From Mycobacterium sp. ITM-2016-00316 (GTDB taxonomy: Bacteria; Actinomycetota; Actinomycetes; Mycobacteriales; Mycobacteriaceae), in assembly GCF_002968335.2 (NCBI RefSeq), contig NZ_CP134398.1:4960001-5024000 (forward strand): DNA of 64,000 nt. Reading direction: 5' to 3'. Under the pieces are notes generated by a model. It saw only the letters and a list, made by a program, of their open reading frames with translations. It made no database searches and was not told where the DNA came from. How positions within the stretch are numbered: the first letter of the stretch is position 1; each line of letters starts with the position of its first letter. This document shows, piece by piece, positions 29,513-38,523 of the stretch. Position numbers and translations under genes: made by a program.

Positions 29513-31180
29513 GTGTCTTCCCGGGATCCCCGCTACTACCCGCCGCGGCCTCCGTCCGGCGACGAGCACCCCGGCATGGCGAACTATCCGAGCGACGGCG
29601 AAATGCCCCGCCGAGGGCAGATGCCCCGGGGTGGGCAGGGCAGCTCGCAGACACCGAGCGCCAACCGTTGGTTGCCGCCCCTTGACGACCACGACGCCGC
29701 GCGGCGCCGCACCGATCCCCCACCGAGGGCCGGCGCCGCCGCCGGCGAGCGCGTCACCGTCACCCGCGCGGCCGCCCAGCGCAGCCGGGAGATGGGTTCC
29801 AAGATGTACGGGCTGGTGCACCGGGCCGCCACCGCCGATGGCGCAGACAAGTCCGGGCTGACGGCGCTGACGTGGCCGGTGGTCGCGAACTTCGCCGTCG
29901 ACGCCGCCATGGCCGTCGCACTGGCCAACACGCTGTTCTTCGCCGCGGCCTCCGGGGAGAGCAAGAGCAAGGTCGCGCTGTACCTGCTCATCACCATCGC
30001 TCCCTTCGCGGTGATCGCGCCGCTGATCGGTCCGGCGCTGGACCGTCTGCAGCACGGCCGCCGGATCGCACTGGCGATGTCGTTTGCGGCCCGCACCGTG
30101 CTCGCGGTGGTGCTGATCGCCAACTATGACGGTGCCACCGGCAGCTTCCCGTCCTGGGTGCTCTACCCGTGTGCGCTCGGAATGATGGTGCTTTCCAAGT
30201 CATTCAGCGTGTTACGCAGCGCGGTGACGCCACGGGTGCTGCCGCCGACCATCGATCTGGTCCGGGTGAACTCCCGGCTGACGACGTTCGGCCTGCTCGG
30301 CGGGACGGTGATCGGCGGCGGCCTGGCGGCCGGCGCGGAGTACCTGTTCAACATGTTCGAGCTGCCCGGGGCGCTGTACGTACTGGTGGCCGCGACCGTC
30401 GGCGGCGCCTTCCTGGCGATGCGGATCCCGAAGTGGGTCGAGGTCACCGCCGGTGAGGTGCCGACCACCCTGAGCTACCACGGCGGTACCGATCAGCTGC
30501 GTCGTCATCCGGAGCGTTCGGCGGCACGGCAGCCGCTGGGCCGCAACATCATCACCTCGCTGTGGGGTAACTGCACCATCAAGGTGATGGTCGGATTCCT
30601 GTTCCTCTATCCGGCGTTCGTCGCGAAGGCCCACGGCGACGGCGGCTGGGAACAGCTGCGCATCCTCGGCCTGATCGGTGCGGCCGCGGCGATCGGCAAC
30701 TTCACCGGAAACTTCACCGCGGCCCGCCTCAAACTGGGCCGCCCGGCGCTGCTGGTGGTCCGCGCGGCGATCGCGGTGACGCTGTCGGCCCTGGCCGCCG
30801 CGCTCACCGGCAACCTGATCGTCGTCGCGGTGGCCACCCTCATCACCTCGGGCGCCAGCGCCATCGCGAAGGCCTCCCTGGACGCCTCGCTGCAGGACGA
30901 TCTTCCCGAGGAGTCGCGGGCGTCGGCGTTCGGCCGTTCCGAGTCGGTACTCCAGCTGGCCTGGGTGATCGGCGGGGCGACCGGAGTGCTGATCTACACC
31001 GAACTGTGGGCGGGGTTCACCGCCATCACCGCAATTCTCATTGTCGGGCTGGCGCAGACACTGGTCAGCTACAACGGCGCATCACTCATCCCGGGCTTCG
31101 GCGGCAACCGCCCGATCCTGGCCGAAACCGAAGGCGGACCCCTGAATTACTCCGGAAGCACCGCGGCGGGCCGACGATGA
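29513..31180 (+). CDS. MFS-type membrane transporter (Rv0876c-like)
   Basis: A 555-residue protein with a long Pro/Arg-rich cytosolic N-terminus (about 1-115) and about 10-12 membrane helices afterwards. Recognisable MFS stretches include APLIGPALDRLQHGRRIALA (motif-A-like) and repeated glycine-rich helices such as FGLLGGTVIGGGLAAGAEY. It matches Rv0876c in order and in the extended N-terminus. Substrate is unknown. The start is GTG 29513. The following lipoprotein-like gene overlaps its stop by four bases, so both belong to one operon. Confidence 0.85.
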   Translation: MSSRDPRYYPPRPPSGDEHPGMANYPSDGEMPRRGQMPRGGQGSSQTPSANRWLPPLDDHDAARRRTDPPPRAGAAAGERVTVTRAAAQRSREMGSKMYGLVHRAATADGADKSGLTALTWPVVANFAVDAAMAVALANTLFFAAASGESKSKVALYLLITIAPFAVIAPLIGPALDRLQHGRRIALAMSFAARTVLAVVLIANYDGATGSFPSWVLYPCALGMMVLSKSFSVLRSAVTPRVLPPTIDLVRVNSRLTTFGLLGGTVIGGGLAAGAEYLFNMFELPGALYVLVAATVGGAFLAMRIPKWVEVTAGEVPTTLSYHGGTDQLRRHPERSAARQPLGRNIITSLWGNCTIKVMVGFLFLYPAFVAKAHGDGGWEQLRILGLIGAAAAIGNFTGNFTAARLKLGRPALLVVRAAIAVTLSALAAALTGNLIVVAVATLITSGASAIAKASLDASLQDDLPEESRASAFGRSESVLQLAWVIGGATGVLIYTELWAGFTAITAILIVGLAQTLVSYNGASLIPGFGGNRPILAETEGGPLNYSGSTAAGRR

Positions 31181-31713
31181 AGCGGGCGGTGGCGCTGCTC
31201 GCGGTGGTGGCGTTGCTCTCCACCGCGGGCACCGGCGTGCTGGTGTGGCAGCTGAGCAAGGACCACGGCCCGCGCTATCCCGAGATCAGCGCGTACTCGC
31301 ACGGCAAAACGGTGCGGGTGGGGCCGTATTTCTACTGCGATGTGGTGAACCTCGACGCCTGCGAGAACCCGGAAACCACCGGCGAACTCACGGTGACATC
31401 GCGGGGTCCGGTGCAGCTTGCCGTGGATCCGCCCATCGCCGACGCGCCCTGGCTGCTGTTGCGCACCTATGAGGACGCCGAGGCTCCCGTCGCCCAGGAG
31501 TTCCGGCCGGGCGTCGCGCAGGCAATCACCGTGCCCAGCGTCGACGCGCTGTACGGCAAGCTGACCGGCATCGTGGTGCAGTTGCCGACGCTGGTGCGCG
31601 ACGAAGCCGGCAACGAGTTCCCACTGCCGCACGCCGAGTGGTCGGTGCGGACGATCTGGGACCCGGCCGCTGAGTACTCGGAATCTGTGACGGACTTTCA
31701 CCCGGCGGAGTGA
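31177..31713 (+). CDS. Exported DUF2771 protein (Rv0875c-type)
   Basis: A 178-residue exported protein. The N-terminus MKRAVALLAVVALLSTAGTG is a signal peptide or anchor; the rest is a beta-rich domain with two cysteines (PYFYCDVVNLDACENP) that could form a disulfide. The ATG overlaps the stop of the MFS gene (ATGA). The same pair is conserved in M. tuberculosis, which suggests a joint envelope role. Its last 16 bases overlap the end of the opposing glutathionyl-hydroquinone-reductase-like gene. No function is known. Confidence 0.82.
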   Translation: MKRAVALLAVVALLSTAGTGVLVWQLSKDHGPRYPEISAYSHGKTVRVGPYFYCDVVNLDACENPETTGELTVTSRGPVQLAVDPPIADAPWLLLRTYEDAEAPVAQEFRPGVAQAITVPSVDALYGKLTGIVVQLPTLVRDEAGNEFPLPHAEWSVRTIWDPAAEYSESVTDFHPAE

Positions 31714-32702
31714 GCGGCCGGGACCTCCTCACCGGATTTTGTCGGACCGGGCGGGGTTCCGTCACCGAAAGGCCTGCCGCCCATGGCTTCCCGACCGTGC
31801 GCGGCCAGCCAGTTCGCCAGGTCGGGCCCCTTCGGGACGACTTGGGTGGGATTGATGTCGGTGTGCACGATGTAGTAGTGCTGCTTGATCTGCACGAAGT
31901 CGGTGGTGTCCCCGAACCCGGGTGTCTGGAAGAGGTCGCGGGCATAGGCCCACAGCACGGGCATCTCGGCGAGCTTGGACCGGTTGCACTTGAAGTGCCC
32001 GTGATACACGGGATCGAACCGGGCCAGCGTGGTGAACAGCCGGACATCGGCCTCGGTGATGGTGTCGCCGACGAGATACCGCTGGGTGGACAGCCTTTCG
32101 GTCAGCCAGTCCAGGGTGGCGAAAAGCCGGTCATAGGCCTTGTCGTAGGCCTCCTGCGAGCCGGCGAACCCGCATCGGTACACACCGTTGTTCACCTCGG
32201 TGTAGACGCGCTTGGCGACCTCGTCGATCTCGTCGCGCAGATGCTCTGGGTAGAGCTGGGGCGCACCCTCGCGGTGATACTCGGTCCACTCGGTGGAGAA
32301 ATCCAGGGTGATCTGCGCGAAATCGTTGGTGGCCACCGCGCCGGTGGGCACATCCACGATGGCCGGCACGGTGATGCCCTTCGGGTAGTCCGGATCGCGC
32401 TTGAAGTAGGCATCCTGGATCCGCGGGATCTTGAGGACCGGGTCGACGCCGCCGGGGTCGAGGTCGAAGGTCCAGCTGTTCTCGTCATGGGTGGGCCCGC
32501 AAAACCCGATGGACATGACGTCTTCCAGGCCGAGCAGACGCCGCACGATGATGGTGCGGTTGGCCCACGGGCAGGCCCGCGCAACGACGAGCCGGTACCG
32601 GCCGGGCTCGACGGGGTAGCCGTCCCGGCCGTCGGCGGTGATGCGGGTGCTGATGTAGTTGGTGTCCCGGTTGAACTCGCCCTGCTTGTTGACGTAGGTC
32701 AT
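31698..32702 (-). CDS. Glutathione S-transferase omega / hydroquinone reductase-like protein
   Basis: The 334-residue protein has a thioredoxin-like N-terminal domain with the motif VVARACPWANRTIIVRRLLG, the Cys-Pro-Trp active site of Xi-class (Ecm4/YqjG) glutathionyl-hydroquinone reductases, and a helical C-terminal domain (NGVYRCGFAGSQEAYDKAYD, LGD-like VGDTITEADVRLFTTL). Mycobacteria use mycothiol instead of glutathione, so the physiological thiol is uncertain. The start could be ATG 32702 or GTG 32708. The gene is not in the M. tuberculosis order here and may be a regional insertion. Confidence 0.85.
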   Translation of the reverse strand: MTYVNKQGEFNRDTNYISTRITADGRDGYPVEPGRYRLVVARACPWANRTIIVRRLLGLEDVMSIGFCGPTHDENSWTFDLDPGGVDPVLKIPRIQDAYFKRDPDYPKGITVPAIVDVPTGAVATNDFAQITLDFSTEWTEYHREGAPQLYPEHLRDEIDEVAKRVYTEVNNGVYRCGFAGSQEAYDKAYDRLFATLDWLTERLSTQRYLVGDTITEADVRLFTTLARFDPVYHGHFKCNRSKLAEMPVLWAYARDLFQTPGFGDTTDFVQIKQHYYIVHTDINPTQVVPKGPDLANWLAAHGREAMGGRPFGDGTPPGPTKSGEEVPAAHSAG

Positions 32703-32790
32703 GGGCACCAGTGTTCCCGCCCGACGTCGAGTTGATGTCGATCAAACTCAAAATTCATCGACGAAAAGTCGACGCCGGGCGCAGCAGAAC

Positions 32791-33201
32791 CTAGGCGTCG
32801 AGTTCGGCAGCGACAGCCTTGACGACCTCGGACACCCGGCGGGCGACCTTGCGGTCGGGGTACTTACCCTTGCGCAGGTCGGGCTGAATCGTGTTCTCCA
32901 GCAGGGTGATCAGATCGCCGACCATGCCGTGCAGCTCATCGGGGGTGTGCTTGTGTTCGACGGTCACCGCTTCGCGGCGCGTCTTGGCCAGGCTCGGCGG
33001 CGGGTCGATCAGCTTGACCTGCAGCGCCTGCGGACCACGACGCCCGGCAGCCAGTCCGAACTCCACCTTCTGCCCGGCCTTGAGTCCCTCGACACCTGCG
33101 GGCAGCGCCGACGAACGCACGTAGACGTCCTCGCCTTCCTCCTGAGAGAGGAAGCCGAAGCCCTTCTCGGAGTCGTACCACTTCACCTTGCCGGTCGGCA
33201 C
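32791..33201 (-). CDS. cspB: Cold-shock domain protein with C-terminal extension
   Basis: The 136-residue protein starts [23 protein letters not shown]1 (GKGFGFL) and RNP2 ([10 protein letters not shown]) are intact, so it should bind single-stranded RNA or DNA. A cold-shock domain occupies about residues 1-65; the remainder is a helical extension ([20 protein letters not shown]) found in Rv0871 CspB and its relatives. The start is GTG 33201; GTG 33210 is an alternative. A TGCGTCC/GGACGCA hairpin lies in its presumed leader. Divergent from the YccF gene. Confidence 0.92.
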   Translation of the reverse strand: MPTGKVKWYDSEKGFGFLSQEEGEDVYVRSSALPAGVEGLKAGQKVEFGLAAGRRGPQALQVKLIDPPPSLAKTRREAVTVEHKHTPDELHGMVGDLITLLENTIQPDLRKGKYPDRKVARRVSEVVKAVAAELDA

Positions 33202-33239
33202 TGCTGTCACCCGTTCGTCGTGATAGATCGCATAAGTAA

Positions 33240-33263
33240 TGCGTCCCGCCTGCGCAGGACGCA
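33240..33263. repeat. Hairpin in the cspB/yccF divergent region
   Basis: Arms TGCGTCC (33240-33246) and GGACGCA (33257-33263) with a 10-base loop could fold in the cspB 5' leader on the minus strand. Cold-shock mRNAs often carry structured leaders; here the role is only suggested. Confidence 0.35.
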
Positions 33264-33321
33264 ATTGCTGGCATCCTACTAGCCTCTCGGTAGGCTGACA
33301 GCGACAGCCTCGGAGGAGACC

Positions 33322-33720
33322 ATGCGCCTGATCCTGAACATCATCTGGTTGATCTTCGGCGGCCTGTGGCTGGCGCTCGGATATTTCCTCGCCGGAATCA
33401 TCTGCTTCATCCTCATCATCACGATTCCGTTCGGGTTCGCTGCCTTCCGGATCGGCATCTACGCGCTGTGGCCATTCGGCTACACCGTCGTGGACAAGCC
33501 GGGACCGCGGCCCGGTGCCGCCGTCGGCAACGTCATCTGGCTCATCGTCGCCGGTATCTGGCTGGCGATCGGGCACGTGCTGACGGCGATCGCGATGGCG
33601 ATCACGATCATCGGTATCCCGCTGGCCATCGCGAACATCAAGCTCATCCCGGTGTCGCTGCTTCCGCTGGGCAAGGAGATCGTCCCCTCGGACCAGCCGT
33701 TCGCCGGGGTATCACGGTGA
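33322..33720 (+). CDS. YccF-domain membrane protein (Rv0870c-type)
   Basis: A 132-residue membrane protein built from two similar halves: [20 protein letters not shown] with [20 protein letters not shown], and [20 protein letters not shown] with [20 protein letters not shown]. Each half is a YccF domain with two membrane segments. The function is unknown. An AGGAGGAG-type ribosome-binding site precedes the ATG. The moaA2 start GTG overlaps its TGA (GTGA), so YccF is coupled to the molybdopterin genes, as in M. tuberculosis. Confidence 0.88.
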   Translation: MRLILNIIWLIFGGLWLALGYFLAGIICFILIITIPFGFAAFRIGIYALWPFGYTVVDKPGPRPGAAVGNVIWLIVAGIWLAIGHVLTAIAMAITIIGIPLAIANIKLIPVSLLPLGKEIVPSDQPFAGVSR

Positions 33721-34772
33721 CGTTGACCGATCTCGGACTGCCGATGCCGACCCGCCCGGTCGCCGCGGGCATGCCGGCCAGCGGCCCACTGCTGGATATC
33801 TACGGCCGCGCCGCGACCGACCTACGGGTGTCGCTGACCGATCGGTGCAACCTGCGCTGCACCTACTGCATGCCGGCCGAGGGCCTGGACTGGCTGCCCG
33901 ACAGTCAGCTGCTCAACGCCGACGAACTGGCCCGCCTGCTGCGGATCGCGGTCACCCGGCTCGGCATCACCAGCGTGCGGTTCACCGGCGGCGAGCCGCT
34001 GGTCTCCCCGCACCTGGAGCAGACCATCGCTGCCGCGGCCGCCCTGCGGCCCCGCCCGGAGATCGCGGTGACCACGAACGGGCTGGGTCTGGCCAAGCGC
34101 GCCGCGAGACTCAAGGCGGCCGGGCTCAACCGGGTCAACGTCTCCCTGGATACCGTGAACGCCGAGCACTTCGCCCAGATCACCCGGCGCGACCGGCTGG
34201 CCGATGTGCTGGCCGGGCTGGCGGCGGCCGCCGACGCCGGGCTGGGACCGATCAAGGTCAACGCCGTGCTGGACCCGCGCACCGGCCTCGACGATGTCGT
34301 GCCCCTGCTGCGGTTCTGCCTGGAGCACGGATACCAGCTGCGGATCATCGAGCAGATGCCGCTGGACGCCGGCCATGAGTGGACCCGGGACAAGACGATC
34401 GACGCCGATATCGTGCTGACCACGCTGCGCAGGCATTTCGATCTGCGCCCCGATCCGGGCCCGCGCGGATCGGCCCCCGCGCAGCTGTGGCGGGTGGACG
34501 GCAGCGAGGGCACCGTCGGGGTCATCGCGTCGGTCTCCGAGTCGTTCTGCGGGGCGTGTGACCGCACCCGGCTGACCGCCGACGGTCAGATCCGCAGCTG
34601 CCTGTTCTCCTCCACCGAAACCGACCTGCGCGCCCCGCTGCGCGACGGCGCCGACGATGACGCGCTGGAGGCGGCCTGGCGGACGGCGATGTGGGCGAAA
34701 CCGGCCGGGCACGGGATCAACGATCCGAGCTTCGTCCAGCCGGTCCGGCCGATGAGCGCCATCGGCGGTTGA
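33717..34772 (+). CDS. moaA2: GTP 3',8-cyclase (molybdopterin step 1)
   Basis: The 351-residue radical-SAM enzyme converts GTP to the cyclic intermediate of molybdenum cofactor synthesis. The N-terminal SAM cluster is TDRCNLRCTYCMPAEG (CxxxCxxC) at about residues 42-57, the SAM-binding GGEPL follows (VRFTGGEPLVSPHLEQTI), and the C-terminal [4Fe-4S] site is FCGACDRTRLTADGQIRSCL. It ends in SAIGG, the conserved GG tail. The GTG start overlaps the YccF stop. It is followed two bases later by moaD2. The genes flank rpfA as in Rv0869c-Rv0864. Confidence 0.95.
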   Translation: MTLTDLGLPMPTRPVAAGMPASGPLLDIYGRAATDLRVSLTDRCNLRCTYCMPAEGLDWLPDSQLLNADELARLLRIAVTRLGITSVRFTGGEPLVSPHLEQTIAAAAALRPRPEIAVTTNGLGLAKRAARLKAAGLNRVNVSLDTVNAEHFAQITRRDRLADVLAGLAAAADAGLGPIKVNAVLDPRTGLDDVVPLLRFCLEHGYQLRIIEQMPLDAGHEWTRDKTIDADIVLTTLRRHFDLRPDPGPRGSAPAQLWRVDGSEGTVGVIASVSESFCGACDRTRLTADGQIRSCLFSSTETDLRAPLRDGADDDALEAAWRTAMWAKPAGHGINDPSFVQPVRPMSAIGG

Positions 34773-34774
34773 GC

Positions 34775-35032
34775 GTGTCCGAAGTACAGGTCACCATCCG
34801 ATATTTCGCCGCTGCACGGGCCGCTGCCGGAATCGAGACCGAAACGTTGTCGGTCCCGGCGGGAACCACCGTCGACGGACTGGTCACCGATCTGTCGGGT
34901 CGCGGACCCGAACTGGCGAAAGTGCTTGCACGCTGCTCGTATCTGCGCGACGGCGTCGCGGTGCGAGATAAAAATGTCGCGCTACAAACGCGCGAAACGG
35001 TCGATGTGTTACCCCCGTTCGCCGGCGGATAG
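34775..35032 (+). CDS. moaD2: Molybdopterin synthase small subunit
   Basis: An 85-residue ubiquitin-like protein with the C-terminal PPFAGG tail that is thiocarboxylated to give sulfur to molybdopterin. The start VSEVQVTIRYFAAARAAAGI is typical of MoaD. It begins two bases after the moaA2 stop, so both are translated from one message. Its partner MoaE2 is encoded on the opposite strand beyond rpfA. The Crp-like site and the long rpfA leader begin directly after its stop codon. Confidence 0.93.
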   Translation: MSEVQVTIRYFAAARAAAGIETETLSVPAGTTVDGLVTDLSGRGPELAKVLARCSYLRDGVAVRDKNVALQTRETVDVLPPFAGG

Positions 35033-35033
35033 C

Positions 35034-35065
35034 CGTGATTTGTGTCACATAACGAAATGGTCACA
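35034..35065. promoter_or_regulatory. Candidate Crp site and GTCACA repeats (MtrA-like) upstream of rpfA
   Basis: CGTGATTTGTGTCACA (35034-35049) keeps the perfect Crp core GTGA-N6-TCAC. Two GTCACA units (35044-35049 and 35060-35065), 16 bases apart, resemble MtrA recognition repeats. Crp (Rv3676) and MtrA are both known to regulate rpfA in mycobacteria. Confidence 0.55.
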
Positions 35066-35252
35066 AAGTAGCCACCTGCGGTTTGAGTCGCGAAAACACC
35101 TGCGGAAACGCCCGGACTCCCTGCGCCTTTAATGTCCTCTCATAGTTCTTAAGCACCGGAAACGCCGGGCGCCCACCGAGATGACGCCCGGTGGGAGAAC
35201 GGTTACCGTCTTGCCAAGCCGTTCGACCCACATTGATCGGCCCGCCTTCCCC

Positions 35253-36792
<1,540 letters not shown>

Positions 36793-36802
36793 GACCGCAT
36801 AC

Positions 36803-36839
36803 ACCGAAGCCGCACTCCCGATGGGAGTGCGGCTTCGGT
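36803..36839. terminator. Perfect 17-bp hairpin between convergent rpfA and moaE2
   Basis: Arms ACCGAAGCCGCACTCCC and GGGAGTGCGGCTTCGGT pair without mismatch around a 3-base GAT loop. There is no T tract, as in many mycobacterial terminators, and the position between two facing stops suggests it serves both strands. Confidence 0.8.
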
Positions 36840-36844
36840 GCTGT

Positions 36845-37339
36845 CTAGGCCGAGTTGACCCATTCGTCGGAACCGTCGCCGAAGTGCTGGTGCTTCCACA
36901 CCGGCAGCCGGTCCTTGACGGTGTCGACGAGCAGCGCGCACGTTTCGAATGCCGCGCGCCGATGGTCGGCGGCCACCGCGACGACGAGGGCGGCATCCCC
37001 GATGCGCAGATCGCCGATCCGGTGGCTGACGGCGACGGCACGCACACCATGGCTGTCCCGGGCCACCTCGTGCACCACCTCGTTCAGGGTCTCCCACGCC
37101 GACGGATGCGCGGAGTACTCCAGCCGCGTCACCGAGCGCCCGCCGTCGTGGTCGCGGACGACCCCGGAGAAGCCGACGATTGCGCCGGCCGCTTCGTGGG
37201 CTACCAGCGCTTCGTGCTCGGGCAGCGAGATGGGATCCTCGGACAGCGCGACGTGAACGACCTCAGCGCCGGTCTCCTCTTCGCGCAAGCGCTCATCAGC
37301 GCCGGTCTCCTCTTCGCGCAAGCGCTCATCAGCGGGCAT
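36845..37339 (-). CDS. moaE2: Molybdopterin synthase large subunit
   Basis: A 164-residue MoaE that forms molybdopterin synthase with MoaD2 and converts precursor Z to molybdopterin. Core motifs are present: [40 protein letters not shown] and [17 protein letters not shown] (catalytic Lys region). The N-terminus holds a perfect duplication, [11 protein letters not shown] twice, from two 33-base units at 37265-37330, not expected in other MoaE proteins. The start (ATG 37339) overlaps the mog stop by 11 bases. The operon runs moaC2, mog, moaE2. Confidence 0.94.
   Translation of the reverse strand: MPADERLREEETGADERLREEETGAEVVHVALSEDPISLPEHEALVAHEAAGAIVGFSGVVRDHDGGRSVTRLEYSAHPSAWETLNEVVHEVARDSHGVRAVAVSHRIGDLRIGDAALVVAVAADHRRAAFETCALLVDTVKDRLPVWKHQHFGDGSDEWVNSA
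37265..37330 (-). repeat. Two perfect 33-bp tandem repeats at the moaE2 N-terminus
   Basis: Unit 37265-37297 is repeated exactly at 37298-37330, in frame. It duplicates an acidic 11-residue peptide right before the MoaE fold. Confidence 0.9.
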
Positions 37340-37805
37340 GGTCGCCTCCGGCCAGTTGGTCCAGCGCATGCTCCAGCACGTCGGCGAGCACACCCAGTCC
37401 GTCTTTGACACCGCCGGTGGACCCCGGCAGGTTGATGATCAGCACCCCGTCGCGCACCCCGCACACGCCGCGGGACAGCACCGAGGTCGGCACCTTCGGC
37501 AGACCGGAACGGCGGATCGCGTCGGCCAGGCCCGGAATCTGGTAGTCGACCAGCTCGGCCGTGATGTCGGCGGTGCGGTCCGTCGGCGAGATGCCGGTGC
37601 CCCCGGAGGTGATGATCAGCGAGATCCGGTCCGCCAGCGCCTGCCGCAGGGCCGCCTCGACATCGCTGCCGTCGGCGACGACCACGGCAGCGGGCACGTC
37701 GAATCCGCGCTCACCGAGCCATTCGACGATGACGGGGCCGGTGCGGTCCTCGTAGATGCCCGCGGCGGCACGGGTGGAGGCGATGACGACGCGCGCCGAG
37801 CGCAT
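37329..37805 (-). CDS. mog: Molybdopterin adenylyltransferase (MogA type)
   Basis: A 158-residue protein that adenylates molybdopterin before molybdenum insertion. The core carries the family signatures [20 protein letters not shown] and [20 protein letters not shown] followed by [17 protein letters not shown]. It overlaps moaE2 by 11 bases and moaC2 by a single base (TGATG), indicating translational coupling. The equivalent is Rv0865. Confidence 0.94.
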   Translation of the reverse strand: MRSARVVIASTRAAAGIYEDRTGPVIVEWLGERGFDVPAAVVVADGSDVEAALRQALADRISLIITSGGTGISPTDRTADITAELVDYQIPGLADAIRRSGLPKVPTSVLSRGVCGVRDGVLIINLPGSTGGVKDGLGVLADVLEHALDQLAGGDHAR

Positions 37806-38275
37806 CAGGCGGGTGTCCAGGTCCCGGTCTTGCCGCCCTCTTTGCGCACCACGTGCAGGTCCTCGATCCGGGCGGCCGGGTCTACGGCCTTGATCATGTC
37901 GTAGACCGTCAGCGCGGCCACGCTCACCGCGGTGAGTGCCTCCATCTCGACGCCGGTGCGGTCGGTGGTGCGCACCGTGGCAGTGATGGTGACTTCGGTT
38001 GTGCCGATGGCGAATTCGATGTCCACCCCGGTCAGCGCCAACTGATGGCAGAGCGGGATCAGATCGCTGGTGCGTTTGGCCGCCATGATCCCGGCGACCC
38101 GCGCGGTGGGTAGTGCGTCACCTTTGGGCAGCCCGCCGCCGGCGATCAGTTCGACGACATCGGCACGGGTGTGCACCGCACCCTGCGCGACGGCGGTGCG
38201 CTTGGTGGCGGTCTTGGCCGTGACGTCGACCATGTGCGCCGCGCCCGTGTCGTCGAGGTGCGAGAGCCCGCTCAC
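37805..38275 (-). CDS. moaC2: Cyclic pyranopterin monophosphate synthase
   Basis: A 156-residue MoaC which closes the cyclic pyranopterin ring after MoaA. Conserved parts are SHLDDTGAAHMVDVTAKTAT, MAAKRTSDLIPLCHQLALTG, VEMEALTAVSVAALTVYDM and a C-terminal LHVVRKEGGKTG. It starts at GTG 38275, four bases after the upstream Rv0863-like stop. It heads the moaC2-mog-moaE2 run. Confidence 0.95.
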   Translation of the reverse strand: MSGLSHLDDTGAAHMVDVTAKTATKRTAVAQGAVHTRADVVELIAGGGLPKGDALPTARVAGIMAAKRTSDLIPLCHQLALTGVDIEFAIGTTEVTITATVRTTDRTGVEMEALTAVSVAALTVYDMIKAVDPAARIEDLHVVRKEGGKTGTWTPA

Positions 38276-38278
38276 CGG

Positions 38279-38458
38279 TTACTTGTTGACGACGGTGACC
38301 GGGTGGATGTACGGCAGATCCTCGGCGGGCAACGGGAAGGTCACGTCACCGAACGGGGACAGCGAGCCGGTGCGGTCGCTGGTGAGCTCGCTCACTGCGT
38401 GATCGCCCTCGGCCGTTTCGGGCCAGCCATTGTCGACGTACTGCTTCTTGTCTGCCAC
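38279..38458 (-). CDS. Small conserved protein (Rv0863-type)
   Basis: A 59-residue protein from GTG 38458 ([20 protein letters not shown]) with an acidic first half and the conserved end [17 protein letters not shown]. It shows no membrane segment. Its place before moaC2 matches Rv0863, and the four-base gap suggests cotranscription. A GTG two codons earlier (38464) is equally possible as start. Function is unknown. Confidence 0.75.
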   Translation of the reverse strand: MADKKQYVDNGWPETAEGDHAVSELTSDRTGSLSPFGDVTFPLPAEDLPYIHPVTVVNK

Positions 38459-38523
38459 ACCCACATTGTGGCAGGTACTACGTGCGGTGGCGAGAGCGGG
38501 ACGCTGGCTTAGGCTGGTCAGCA

